Shown here piece after piece: positions 42,229-51,084 of a stretch of DNA of 60,250 nt (positions are counted from its first letter, which is position 1; each line of letters opens with the position of its first letter). The DNA is from Casp-actino8 sp044355095 (GTDB lineage: Bacteria; Actinomycetota; Acidimicrobiia; Acidimicrobiales; Ilumatobacteraceae). The stretch spans positions 1 to 60,250 of the forward strand of contig JBIKYT010000005.1 in NCBI GenBank assembly GCA_044355095.1, given 5' to 3'. The notes under the pieces were generated by a model. That model was not told the DNA's origin. It did no database searches and was given only the letters and a program-made list of their open reading frames with translations. The position numbers were made by a program, and so were the translations under genes.

Positions 42229-43305
42229 TTAGCGAGCGAGGTCGGCTAAAACAGCGTTGGCTTCGGTGATGATGCGATCAATGAGATCAGCGCAAGTTGG
42301 AAGATCGTCAATAATGCCAACGACTTGTCCACTTGCCATGACACCCGATTCGGTTCTGCCATCAACGAGTGAAGTCTTGAGCAACATCGGAGTGTTAGCA
42401 GCCATAACCATCTGTGAATATGACAAGTCCATTGACTTCTTCATGGCCATTCCTTCGCGCATCATGTCGCTGAGTTTGGCGCCAGTCATCTTGCGGAACT
42501 TGAGAGCATTAATTCCGGCACGAGGTAATGCCAAGAATTTTCCGCGACTGCTTTCGAGTTGATCCACAAGTTCGGTGCGCAAGACGCGGTGCGGAACTCC
42601 GTCAACTTGAACTGATACGACCGTGTCAAGAACACCCTTAGAGATGTAGTAGTCCTTGACGGCTTGTGGCACCGATGAATCGCTCGTGAGCAAGAAGCGC
42701 GTACCCATGGCAACGCCTGATGCTCCATAGGCGAGTGCAGCAACCAGGCCACGACCATCAAAGAAGCCACCAGCAGCAATGACTGGCACGCGACCAGCAA
42801 CGGCATCCACAACTTGCGGCAACAAAACGGTAGTGGGAACAGCACCGGTATGGCCGCCTCCTTCGCCGCCTTGAACGAGCACCGCGTCAACACCCCACTC
42901 AAGAACTTTCTCAGCGTGACGCTTAGCGCCAATTGAAGGAATAACAACGACGCCAGCATCCTTCAAACGAGAAATCAAATCAGGTTTTGGTGCCTGAGCA
43001 AAACTGGCAACCTTGATTCCTTCATCAATCATCAAACTGATGCGATCTTTGACATCTGCCGAATCAGCGCGCAAGTTGACACCAAATGGTTTGGTGGTGC
43101 GGCTTTTCACTTCGGCAATAGAAGTCTTCAATTGATCAAAGTCCATAGTGGCGCTGGCCAAAATGCCAAGAGCCCCAGCGTTAGCAGTAGCACTGACAAG
43201 CTTTGGTCCGGCGACCCAACCCATACCTGTTTGCACGATGGGGTATTTGACTCCGACTAAATCACAAAGCGAAGTTTGTAGTCGGGGAAGTGGTGTCACG
43301 CTCAT
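42229..43305 (-). CDS. ipdC: FMN-dependent IpdC-type enzyme of the nitronate monooxygenase family
   Basis: A 358-residue TIM-barrel flavoprotein. 'PIVQTGMGWVAGPKLVSAT', 'FGVNLRADSADVKDR', 'QGGEGGGHTGAVPTTVLLP' and 'AAGGFFDGRGLVAALAYGA' match mycobacterial Rv3553 (IpdC) over the whole length as I remember it. IpdC acts on HIP-derived CoA esters just before D-ring opening; 'nitronate monooxygenase' is only the superfamily name. Gene order echA20-ipdA-ipdB-ipdC is the same as in Mycobacterium. Its start overlaps the ipdB stop by four bases. Confidence 0.92.
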   Translation of the reverse strand: MSVTPLPRLQTSLCDLVGVKYPIVQTGMGWVAGPKLVSATANAGALGILASATMDFDQLKTSIAEVKSRTTKPFGVNLRADSADVKDRISLMIDEGIKVASFAQAPKPDLISRLKDAGVVVIPSIGAKRHAEKVLEWGVDAVLVQGGEGGGHTGAVPTTVLLPQVVDAVAGRVPVIAAGGFFDGRGLVAALAYGASGVAMGTRFLLTSDSSVPQAVKDYYISKGVLDTVVSVQVDGVPHRVLRTELVDQLESSRGKFLALPRAGINALKFRKMTGAKLSDMMREGMAMKKSMDLSYSQMVMAANTPMLLKTSLVDGRTESGVMASGQVVGIIDDLPTCADLIDRIITEANAVLADLAR

Positions 43306-44057
43306 GCGGGAATCTCCCGATGACGTAGACCCTTGGGGTCAATAACTTCGATCGCAGCACTCTCTTCGGCTGTTGGTGGACGACTCACTGGAACATTTGC
43401 TGGAATCACTAATTCAAATCCAGTGTTTGCGACAACATCATCGACGCTGACTCCTGGGTGCACACTGACGAGCCGCATTGAGTTGTCAGGTGAATTGAAA
43501 TCAAGCACGGCAAGATTGGTGACAACACGGCGTAGATCATGGCGCTTGGCAATAAATCCGCCGACTTTCTTGGCACGGTCGTAACCAACACCACTCACCA
43601 TGTCAACGCTTGGTACGAATACAGTCGACTGATGTTTCGGAATGAAGAAACTCGTTGCGTTGTTGACGGTGTTGCCGGGCCCGCCACGAACACCGAGCAA
43701 TTGCGACTTGGGCTTGGCCCACGGACCGATGTTGGCGATATTGCTGTTGCCATAGCGATCAATTTGGCTTGCACCCATCATCACGTGGCGACGTCCACCA
43801 GCAAGCGTGTCAAACACACTGCGAAAGGGAATCCATCCTTCAACAAGCTTTTGGGTGCCACCGATAGGTAGGTCTCCAGAGACATAGAACGCTTCTCCGT
43901 CGCTGATCATCAGATCAGGTTCGAATGTGGCTCGAGCAACGCGCGCCCCGAGCATCTGCATGACTCCCATGCCTGACGCGAAAATTTCTCCGTCACCGCG
44001 CCATGCTTCGGCACAGGCAACAGCAATGACATCAGCAAGTGCTACTGAATCGCTCAT
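43302..44057 (-). CDS. ipdB: IpdB, beta subunit of the steroid C-ring hydrolase
   Basis: A 251-residue protein of the class I CoA-transferase beta fold. 'RHVMMGASQIDRYGNSNI', 'LLGVRGGPGNTVNN', 'VSGVGYDRAKK' and the C-terminal 'IDPKGLRHREI' match Rv3552 (IpdB). Despite the fold, IpdAB is known as a hydrolase that opens steroid ring C (COCHEA-CoA), and IpdB lacks the covalent catalytic Glu of real transferases. It is coupled to ipdA and ipdC by four-base overlaps. Confidence 0.93.
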   Translation of the reverse strand: MSDSVALADVIAVACAEAWRGDGEIFASGMGVMQMLGARVARATFEPDLMISDGEAFYVSGDLPIGGTQKLVEGWIPFRSVFDTLAGGRRHVMMGASQIDRYGNSNIANIGPWAKPKSQLLGVRGGPGNTVNNATSFFIPKHQSTVFVPSVDMVSGVGYDRAKKVGGFIAKRHDLRRVVTNLAVLDFNSPDNSMRLVSVHPGVSVDDVVANTGFELVIPANVPVSRPPTAEESAAIEVIDPKGLRHREIPA

Positions 44058-44968
44058 TTTGCGGCCTCCTTGGCTGCTTTGATTTCTTCACGCCATGAAA
44101 GAACTTGTGATTGGTAGTTGGCTTCATCACCAGCTAAGAAACGATCGCTAAATGCTTTCCATGTCTCGGGATCACGAGCAGCATCAACATAAGCCTTTTG
44201 GAATGCTTCGTCTCGGCCGTAGTCAGGTTCGCACGTGGTGAAGTGCGCACCGTTTGGAGCGTGAATCACACCATCAACCATTGAGCGATTGATCTTCAGT
44301 GTGTGGAAGGTGCCTTCTTTCAAAAGGTCTTCGGTTGGAATGATTTTTTCTGCGCTCACAAATCGTCGACCCGGTTCGCACGCTGCCAAGAAAAGATCAT
44401 CAAAGTACACATCGGGTCCGAGATACTGCGCATTGCCACGGGTATCAGAACGGTTCATGTGTACGAATGCAGCATCAAGACGAATAGCAGGAACCGCAAG
44501 AAGTTCTTCACCATCGGCATAAGGCGACTTCACGGTTTTGAGCGACGGGTTGACGTCCATGACTCCGCTACCAAGACCAGCACGAGTTGGCAAGAACGGC
44601 AAACGCAACGAGCCAGCAAACAAAGCCCACTGCAACATGCCTTCATCCCATTCGGTTGGCTCGGGAATTGTTGCATTCTGGCGGGCTAAACGAAAATGAG
44701 GTTCTAGCGGAATTGAGTCAAGCGAAACAAAAGCGTAGATCAGCTTCTTTACTTTCCCGGCTGCACACAACAAGCCGACATCGGGGCCACCATACGAAAC
44801 AACAGTGAGGTCAGTGATATCTGAACGAAGAAGTGAGCGCACCAAGCTCATGGGCTTACGGCGGCTTCCCCAGCCACCTATACCGAGAGTCATTCCACTT
44901 TGAAGTGTGGCGACCGCTTGATCTTCAGTGATGATTTTGTTGCGTGGCTCAGACATCTCAGTTGCCAT
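44054..44968 (-). CDS. ipdA: IpdA, alpha subunit of the steroid C-ring hydrolase
   Basis: A 304-residue partner of IpdB. 'MTLGIGGWGSRRKPMSLVR', 'LTVVSYGGPDVGLLCAAGKV', 'LPFLPTRAGLGS' and 'GAHFTTCEPDYGRDEAFQ' agree with Rv3551 (IpdA). I choose ATG 44968, overlapping the echA20 stop by 11 bases; ATG 44956 ('MSEPRNK') is equally possible and would remove the overlap. The heterodimer would sit in the cytosol and take its substrate from EchA20. Confidence 0.92.
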   Translation of the reverse strand: MATEMSEPRNKIITEDQAVATLQSGMTLGIGGWGSRRKPMSLVRSLLRSDITDLTVVSYGGPDVGLLCAAGKVKKLIYAFVSLDSIPLEPHFRLARQNATIPEPTEWDEGMLQWALFAGSLRLPFLPTRAGLGSGVMDVNPSLKTVKSPYADGEELLAVPAIRLDAAFVHMNRSDTRGNAQYLGPDVYFDDLFLAACEPGRRFVSAEKIIPTEDLLKEGTFHTLKINRSMVDGVIHAPNGAHFTTCEPDYGRDEAFQKAYVDAARDPETWKAFSDRFLAGDEANYQSQVLSWREEIKAAKEAAK

Positions 44969-45725
44969 CTTTCTTGTTCTTTTTGTCAGTGCCGGCAAAA
45001 TCATCACGCAATTCGTCGGCGACACCAGTCAGATTGAGTTCGAAAGTGAAACCTTGTTCGAATCGGTAACTGCGCTTGACGTCCCACAAGTCAATTCCAT
45101 TCAAACTTTCTTTGGCGGCACGAATCACTGTGGGGTGCTTGTCGGCGATGCTTTCTGCAACCTTCATCGCGGCATCACGAAGTTCGGCACGAGGCACGAC
45201 TTGCAAAACGCTGCCAAAGGCATGAAGTTCGGCAGCGGTTGCGGTTGCCGAGGTATAGACCATGGCACGCATCTTGTGTTGGGGAACGAGGCGTGCCAAG
45301 TGTGTGGCCGCGCCAAGTGCTCCGCGGTCGACTTCGGGTAGACCAAAGAATGCGTCGTCGCTGGCGATGATGATGTCGCTATTGCCGACGAGACCAATGC
45401 CTCCGCCGACACAAAAGCCGGCCACCGCAGTGATGACCGGGACGGGGCAGTCGTACACGGCGGCGAAGGCGGCGTAGCAACCCTTGTTCGCGCCGATTAA
45501 TGCATCGAAACCTTGGGTGTTCTGCATCTCTTTGATGTCAACCCCGGCGTTGAAGCCACGGCCCTCGGCGCGCAAGACGACGACGCGTACCTTTGTGTCG
45601 CGACCCAAGGTAGTGATGGTGTCGGCGACCTCAAACCATTCAGCCACGGTGAGGGCATTGACAGGAGGACAGTCCATGATGACCTCGGCAATGCCGCGGT
45701 CGTTGATATTTGAAGAAATTCCCAC
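44958..45725 (-). CDS. echA20: EchA20-type crotonase (steroid D-ring hydrolase)
   Basis: A crotonase-fold protein of about 255 residues. 'LRAEGRGFNAGVDIKEMQ', 'FCVGGGIGLVGNSDIIIAS', 'FGLPEVDRGALGAATHLARL' and 'RFEQGFTFELNLTGVADE' match Rv3550 (EchA20) nearly segment by segment. EchA20 opens the D ring of the HIP-derived CoA ester. GTG 45725 is the start that gives the family's usual length; an ATG further upstream would overlap the divergent SDR. This is the first gene of the ten-gene minus-strand operon ending at 36304. Confidence 0.92.
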   Translation of the reverse strand: MGISSNINDRGIAEVIMDCPPVNALTVAEWFEVADTITTLGRDTKVRVVVLRAEGRGFNAGVDIKEMQNTQGFDALIGANKGCYAAFAAVYDCPVPVITAVAGFCVGGGIGLVGNSDIIIASDDAFFGLPEVDRGALGAATHLARLVPQHKMRAMVYTSATATAAELHAFGSVLQVVPRAELRDAAMKVAESIADKHPTVIRAAKESLNGIDLWDVKRSYRFEQGFTFELNLTGVADELRDDFAGTDKKNKKDGN

Positions 45726-45794
45726 GGGTTGAGCGTACTCGCCATCTGACGAAGCGTCAGAAACGAGCGAGGACTTCCCACTAAGGTTCGTCGT

Positions 45795-46565
45795 GTGGCA
45801 ATCACAATTGACTTTTCTGGACAAGTAGCCCTCATTACGGGTGGCACCAAGGGTGTGGGCAGGGGGATTGCGCAACGATTTGCCGATGCAGGGGCACAAG
45901 TCGTCGTGTGCGCTCGTTCAATCCCCGATGATCTGCCCAAGGACTGGGCGGCTTATCCCGTTGACCTTCGTGATCCCGATCAAGCCACGGCCCTCATTGA
46001 TCAAATTGTTGATCGGTTCGGTCACATCGACATCTTGGTCAATAATGCCGGAGGAAGTCCTCCATCGGACACTTCAACGGCCTCTGCCAATTTTGCGCAA
46101 AAGATTGTGGCGGTCAATTTGTTCTCGGCGATGTGGTGCAGTCAGGCCGCCAATCGCCACATGCAAAATCAACCAAACGGCGGTTCAATCGTGAACATCG
46201 GAAGTGTCTCGGCCGAACGTCCTGCGCCGACTGTGGCTGCGTATGGCGCTGCGAAAGCCGCACTTGCGAATTACACGCGCACGACTGGTCAAGAGTGGTT
46301 ACCAAAAGTGCGTGTCAATTTAGTGACCGTCGGAATGGTGCGAACAGAATTAGCACACCTGCATTACGGAGACGAAGAAGGTGTGGGTCGCACCGGTGCA
46401 CAAATTCCGATTGGACGTTTGGCTCAACCAGCCGAGATTGGTGACGTGTGCGTGTACTTATCGTCGTCAATGGCGTCGTATGTGAGCGGTGCATCAATTG
46501 AAGCCCATGGTGGCGGAGATTGGCCGCCATTTTTAGATACTCCATTTCGTGATACTGGAAAGTAA
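45795..46565 (+). CDS. SDR of the steroid ring-degradation cluster (Rv3549c-like)
   Basis: A 256-residue SDR starting at GTG 45795. 'LITGGTKGVGRGIA', 'LVNNAGGSPPSD', 'GSIVNIGSVS', 'YGAAKAALANYTRT' and the unusual end 'GASIEAHGGGDWPPFLD' resemble mycobacterial Rv3549c. There too an SDR is divergent from echA20-ipdABC, so both sequence and position agree. It probably oxidises or reduces a hydroxy group on an indane-dione CoA intermediate. The 69-base gap to echA20 must contain both promoters. The GH13 gene follows five bases later. Confidence 0.88.
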   Translation: MAITIDFSGQVALITGGTKGVGRGIAQRFADAGAQVVVCARSIPDDLPKDWAAYPVDLRDPDQATALIDQIVDRFGHIDILVNNAGGSPPSDTSTASANFAQKIVAVNLFSAMWCSQAANRHMQNQPNGGSIVNIGSVSAERPAPTVAAYGAAKAALANYTRTTGQEWLPKVRVNLVTVGMVRTELAHLHYGDEEGVGRTGAQIPIGRLAQPAEIGDVCVYLSSSMASYVSGASIEAHGGGDWPPFLDTPFRDTGK

Positions 46566-46570
46566 ATCCA

Positions 46571-48274
46571 ATGGCCAATCAACCGTGGTGGCGTAACGCA
46601 GTTATTTATCAGGTGTATGTACGTTCATTCGCTGATGGCAATGGCGACGGTGCTGGTGACCTCCTTGGTTTGCTTGATCATCTTGAATACATAGCTTCGC
46701 TCGGTGTTGATGGCATTTGGCTCAACCCGTGCTATCCGTCGCCTCAAATGGATCACGGTTATGACGTGTCGGACTATTTCGATATTGAGCCCGCCTATGG
46801 CGATCTCGAGATCTTTGATCAACTCATGACGCGGGCGAACAAACTTGGTTTACGGATTTTGATGGACGTAGTGCCGAATCACTGCAGTGATCAACATGCT
46901 TGGTTTACTGAAGCAGTAGCAGCCGGACGTGGAAGTAGAGAGCGCGAACGATTTTGGTTTCGTGAGGGTCAAGGTGCCAATGGTGAATTGCCTCCGAACA
47001 ATTGGAAAGCAGTTTTTGGTGGAGGTGCGTGGTCGCGTATTACCGAACCTGATGGAACGCCAGGGCAGTGGTACCTGCATACCTTCACGCCGTGGCAACC
47101 CGACTTCAATTGGCTAAACGAAGATGTTGTTGATTACTTCGACCGTATGTTGCGCTTCTGGTTTGATCGAGGAGTCGATGGATTCAGAGTTGATGCAGTG
47201 ACCGTTGTCGGAAAGCATCCTGATCTTCCTGATGCTCCGTTGATTGCGGGCGATGTTGCCGAAACAGATGCATGGGCATTTAACCCGTACACAGTTTTCT
47301 GGCCATCAGCCCATGACGCATGGCGTCATTGGCGCGAAGTGACCAATCAGTACGAACGAGATCATCCCGGTCGCGAGTTGGTGACAGTGTCAGAGGCGTA
47401 CACACCAGGCAAACCAGATTTACTCTTGCGTTACGTAGAACCGGATCAGTTTCATCAGTCATTTACTTTCGACTTGTTATTGAGTCCTTGGAACGCTTTG
47501 AGTTTTCATAAGGCTGCAGCGCGTTCGTATCAAGCCCTTCATGATGCTGGGGCAACACTGACGTGGGCTCTCAACAATCACGACGCCCATCGAGTAGTGA
47601 CTCGTTATGGTCGCGCTGATGCCCACCTGATGTCATCGTGGACCGGAAGTAATTTGGTGAACAGTGATGCGCCAGTTGATCTTGAACTCGGTCATCGACG
47701 AGCCCGAGCTGCGGCCTTATTGATTTTGGGACTACCAGGAGCCGCATACCTATATATGGGTGAAGAACTTGGGTTGCCTGAGGTATTGGATATCCCAGAT
47801 GCGGCGCGCCAAGATCCGATCTTCGCTCGAACCGAAGGTCGCGAAAAGGGGCGCGATGGATGTCGCGTTCCAATGCCATGGATGACTGATTCAGCGAACC
47901 TCAATGGATTTTCCAATTCGTCATCGGTGAAGGCTTGGATGCCACAGCCAGAAGCCTGGGGATCTTTCTCTGTCGAAGGGCAAGATGACGACTGCAATTC
48001 AATGTTGGCTTTGTATCGCCAGGCGTTGTCATACCGAGTTGACATGGTCAAACAAGGCGAAGAAATTCTTTTCATTGGTGACGGGACAGACGGGCTTTTT
48101 TCTTTTACTCGTGGTTCGTATGCCGTTGTCGTGAATACGTCAGAAGATGCCGTTGAAATTCCTCAAGAAATCATGGCCGGGCGTGGTCTCATTTTGGGAT
48201 CGCAGACGGGGGTCTTCTCGGCAGTTGAGGAAGCTTCGTATATTGCCGCTAACTCAGCAGTGTGGCTCGGATAG
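46571..48274 (+). CDS. GH13 alpha-glucosidase
   Basis: A 567-residue cytoplasmic alpha-amylase-family enzyme of the oligo-1,6-glucosidase/maltase type. The four GH13 regions are clear: 'DVVPNH' (99-104), 'GFRVDAV' with nucleophile D208, 'VSEAYT' with acid/base E275 and 'NNHD' with D338. No signal peptide. It would hydrolyse trehalose-, maltose- or sucrose-like alpha-glucosides. It starts only five bases after the SDR stop, an odd operon partner for steroid genes. The C-terminal beta-domain is complete. Confidence 0.93.
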   Translation: MANQPWWRNAVIYQVYVRSFADGNGDGAGDLLGLLDHLEYIASLGVDGIWLNPCYPSPQMDHGYDVSDYFDIEPAYGDLEIFDQLMTRANKLGLRILMDVVPNHCSDQHAWFTEAVAAGRGSRERERFWFREGQGANGELPPNNWKAVFGGGAWSRITEPDGTPGQWYLHTFTPWQPDFNWLNEDVVDYFDRMLRFWFDRGVDGFRVDAVTVVGKHPDLPDAPLIAGDVAETDAWAFNPYTVFWPSAHDAWRHWREVTNQYERDHPGRELVTVSEAYTPGKPDLLLRYVEPDQFHQSFTFDLLLSPWNALSFHKAAARSYQALHDAGATLTWALNNHDAHRVVTRYGRADAHLMSSWTGSNLVNSDAPVDLELGHRRARAAALLILGLPGAAYLYMGEELGLPEVLDIPDAARQDPIFARTEGREKGRDGCRVPMPWMTDSANLNGFSNSSSVKAWMPQPEAWGSFSVEGQDDDCNSMLALYRQALSYRVDMVKQGEEILFIGDGTDGLFSFTRGSYAVVVNTSEDAVEIPQEIMAGRGLILGSQTGVFSAVEEASYIAANSAVWLG

Positions 48275-48297
48275 TTCATTGCGTTTAGAGTTGCCAC

Positions 48298-49335
48298 ATG
48301 GATGTCGTTTGGACCGATCTGCACCGTCATCAAAATCCGAAGATGGAAATCAATCTTGGGCAACCCATTCCGACGTATGAACGTCCCGATCGGGCCGAGA
48401 CAATTCGCCAACAACTTGAAACTGATGCACGTTTCACATTCATTGGTCTGAAAGAACATGGTCGTGCGCCGATTGAAGCAGTGCATGCACTCGGCCTTAT
48501 TGATTATCTCGAAAAAGCATGGCCCGAGATTCATGCGGCGACTGGTCGCTCTGAATTTGCTCCTGAAGCAATGTTGCATATTGGTTTACGCGAAGGAATG
48601 AGTGCTGCGCGCCCGCCATTGGGCGCAGCAGCCGCCTTTGGTTACTGGTGCTACGAAACTGCGACCCCAATGGTTGAAGGCACGTACATTGCGTCGCGCG
48701 CATCGGTTGACGTGGCGCTCACTGCCGCAGAAAAGATTCTTGCTGGTGCTCCTTCGGCTTATGGTTTGTGTCGTCCACCTGGGCACCATGCCGCAGCAAA
48801 CGTGTTTGGTGGCTTTTGCTATTTCAATAATGCGGCAATCGTTGCGCATCATGTTGCGTCAACAACTGGTACCAAAGTGACAGTCCTTGATGTCGACTAT
48901 CACCATGGCAACGGTACGCAACAGATTTTCTACGAACGCGATGACGTGCAGTTTGTTTCATTGCACGGAGATCCGAAGCGTGCCTATCCGTGGTTCATTG
49001 GTCACGAAGATGAAACTGGTGCGGGTAAAGGCCGGGGCTACAACATCAACGTGGCGTTCGGACCAGAAGCTGAAGACGATGAGTATGTTTCGCGTCTTGC
49101 TGGAGTCTGCGAACAGATCGCGTCGTTTGCGCCTTCCATGGTGATTGTGTCATTGGGCGTTGACACCTATTGGAATGACCCGATCAGTGACTTGGCTTTG
49201 ACAACTGATGGATACCGTCGCTGCGGTGAAGTAGTGGAGCAACTGGGATTGCCCACATTGATTCTGCAAGAGGGCGGTTACGACATTGAGGCAATTGGTC
49301 GCAATGTCCACGCATGGATCTCGCCCTTCGCCTAA
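48298..49335 (+). CDS. Histone deacetylase-family amidohydrolase (acetylpolyamine-type)
   Basis: A 345-residue zinc hydrolase. 'CRPPGHHA' gives the general-base His pair (H163/H164), 'LDVDYHHGNGTQ' the zinc ligands D200 and H202, and 'SLGVDTYWNDP' the third Asp ligand. 'GGFCYFNNAAI' is also typical. Bacterial members deacetylate polyamines or other small amides. The 'TYERPDRAETI' opening matches the family's 'HPE/ERP' N-terminus. It is 23 bases after the GH13 gene and is followed by a convergent hairpin. Confidence 0.9.
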   Translation: MDVVWTDLHRHQNPKMEINLGQPIPTYERPDRAETIRQQLETDARFTFIGLKEHGRAPIEAVHALGLIDYLEKAWPEIHAATGRSEFAPEAMLHIGLREGMSAARPPLGAAAAFGYWCYETATPMVEGTYIASRASVDVALTAAEKILAGAPSAYGLCRPPGHHAAANVFGGFCYFNNAAIVAHHVASTTGTKVTVLDVDYHHGNGTQQIFYERDDVQFVSLHGDPKRAYPWFIGHEDETGAGKGRGYNINVAFGPEAEDDEYVSRLAGVCEQIASFAPSMVIVSLGVDTYWNDPISDLALTTDGYRRCGEVVEQLGLPTLILQEGGYDIEAIGRNVHAWISPFA

Positions 49336-49342
49336 TCAACTA

Positions 49343-49385
49343 TTGGGCGCGAAACCATGCCAGATTTGGCACTTTTGACGCCCAA
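49343..49385. terminator. Bidirectional hairpin between the HDAC-family and LLM genes
   Basis: TTGGGCG (49343-49349) pairs with CGCCCAA (49379-49385). An inner stem TGCCA/TGGCA (49358-49362, 49367-49371) has a GATT loop. The element occupies the gap between convergent stops. It shares its opening TTGGGCGCGA with the hairpin at 5372-5416, so the two belong to one family. Confidence 0.68.
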
Positions 49386-49388
49386 GAA

Positions 49389-50294
49389 TCAGTTTTCAAG
49401 CGGCAGTAACTGTTCGGCTGCAACCGCCAGATGATCGCACCATTCATTGGCAGATTTCGGCTCAACAATAGGCAGGACCACAAACTTTGAAATTCCTGCA
49501 TCAACGAATTGCTTGATGAAATCTTGGAGAGCTGGCCAACCCTGAGGTACGAGTTGGTTGATGTCATCTAGATCGGGACGACGCGCCATCAACGCCTTAG
49601 CAACAGAGTCGGGGAGTGGTCCATGAGCGTACGGGATGAGTGCTCCGAAATGTTCAGGATCAATTTCACGTTCATGTTCGGCCGCAACCCGTTGAATCTC
49701 GATGCGACCACGTTCGGCGTCGGCCGGAGTTACGAAACTCGGAAGCCAACCATCGGCTAATCGGCCGACACGCTTCAGTTCGCTCGGGGCAATACCACCG
49801 AGCCAGACATCGGGAGAACCGTTAAGCGGCTTAGGTTGAACTCGTAAATCGTCGTAGTTGAAGTAGGTGCCATGATGCGTGACGCTCGGTTGGGTCCAGC
49901 AGGCGCGAATGACTTCAAGTGCCTCATTAAATCGCTTCGCGCGTTCTTCGCGGACTACGCCGAATGCTTGTTGCTCGTGCGGATCGGCAACGCCTAGTCC
50001 GAATGCTGGCAGTAGGCGACCATTTGATAATCGATCAAGAGTCGCAAGTTCTTTCGCAAGAATGACGGGGTTGCGACCTGGCAACACCATCACACTCATT
50101 CCAAATTTCAATTTGGTGGTACGTCCAGCAGCGAATGACATCGCCACAAGAGGATCCGGTGCTTCTCCACCAATTCGTTCGCTCAGCCACAGGCTGTCAA
50201 ATTTGAGCGATTCAAGTGCATCAACAACTTGGGTAAAACCATCGTCGTTGAGATTGGTGCGAACACCAAGGCCGTAACCAATACGTATTTTCAT
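49389..50294 (-). CDS. LLM-class F420-dependent oxidoreductase
   Basis: A 301-residue luciferase-like monooxygenase-fold enzyme. 'FDSLWLSERIGG', 'KFGMSVMVLPGRNPVILAKE', 'RLLPAFGLGVADPHEQQAFG' and 'WLGGIAPSELKRVGRLADGWLP' (in parts) are typical of F420-binding members. It would transfer hydride between F420H2 and a small organic substrate, which cannot be named. Its start overlaps the stop of the alpha/beta hydrolase by four bases (ATGA), so both are on one transcript. Confidence 0.86.
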   Translation of the reverse strand: MKIRIGYGLGVRTNLNDDGFTQVVDALESLKFDSLWLSERIGGEAPDPLVAMSFAAGRTTKLKFGMSVMVLPGRNPVILAKELATLDRLSNGRLLPAFGLGVADPHEQQAFGVVREERAKRFNEALEVIRACWTQPSVTHHGTYFNYDDLRVQPKPLNGSPDVWLGGIAPSELKRVGRLADGWLPSFVTPADAERGRIEIQRVAAEHEREIDPEHFGALIPYAHGPLPDSVAKALMARRPDLDDINQLVPQGWPALQDFIKQFVDAGISKFVVLPIVEPKSANEWCDHLAVAAEQLLPLEN

Positions 50295-51016
50295 GAATTG
50301 GCAATCCGTTCAAGAAGGTCGGCAGTTTCTTTGACCATCGACACGAATGGCGAGTGATCGGTATCAAGCGTGACTACGTTGTTGCAAAGTTGCGACATGA
50401 TCTTTTGATGTTCAGGATGCACTGCTTGATCTTGTGAGCACAACACATATGTTGACGAGATTGAATCGCGCGGTGATCCAGTGACTTCTTGTGTCATGGT
50501 CACCATGGGTTGAGGCGAGAGGCGAGCGATAGACGCAGCAATAACGCCGCTATCGCAACAGCCATAAAAGGCTTCTTGGGCTAGTACTGGATTGATGGTT
50601 GTATTCGCATCGTCAATGACCACCATCGCGCCGCCGAGAGCGGTGTCGTGACGCGGCATGGCCATCAGTTGTGACATCACGCTTTGGCCAGCATCGGGTG
50701 CAAATGCCGCGATGTACACGAGATGACTCACCGAAGCATCAGTTGACGCAACTTGACTAATGACCGCACCACCGTAACTGTGGCCAGCAAGTACAACACT
50801 TTCGATACCACGCGATCGCAATGCCGCCAATGTGTCAACAACATGTTGAGCATCACCGTGCATATCGCTCAGGGGAAGAGTGGAGGCACCGTGGCCGGGT
50901 AAATCAATTGCCAGGCTCGGAACTCCGCGCCGATCAAGTTCTGCTTGTAGAGCACTAAAACACCAAGCACCATGCCAGGCGCCGTGCACTAGGACGACGT
51001 GTCGAACAGGAGTCAT
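50291..51016 (-). CDS. Alpha/beta hydrolase
   Basis: A 241-residue esterase-like protein. 'HVVLVHGAWHGAWCF' is the oxyanion region, Ser80 in 'LAGHSYGGAV' the nucleophile, Asp in 'CSQDQAVHPE' and His in 'DTDHSPFVS' complete the triad. The HGAWHG motif places it near the methyl-ester/salicylate esterase group. ATG 51016 is used because longer forms would overlap the divergent SDR. Co-transcribed with the F420-type oxidoreductase. Confidence 0.85.
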   Translation of the reverse strand: MTPVRHVVLVHGAWHGAWCFSALQAELDRRGVPSLAIDLPGHGASTLPLSDMHGDAQHVVDTLAALRSRGIESVVLAGHSYGGAVISQVASTDASVSHLVYIAAFAPDAGQSVMSQLMAMPRHDTALGGAMVVIDDANTTINPVLAQEAFYGCCDSGVIAASIARLSPQPMVTMTQEVTGSPRDSISSTYVLCSQDQAVHPEHQKIMSQLCNNVVTLDTDHSPFVSMVKETADLLERIANS

Positions 51017-51084
51017 ACGCCCATCGTGCCACAAGCACCACCTGAGATGGGAATGATGCTCGGCGTGCCCGTAACCTTGCTGGC

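Noticed and set aside
45726..45794. KstR or KstR2 operator between echA20 and the divergent SDR
   Set aside because: By eye I find no palindrome matching TnnAACnnGTTnnA or the KstR2-type CAAGnnCTTG. A weight-matrix scan would be needed to exclude weak sites.
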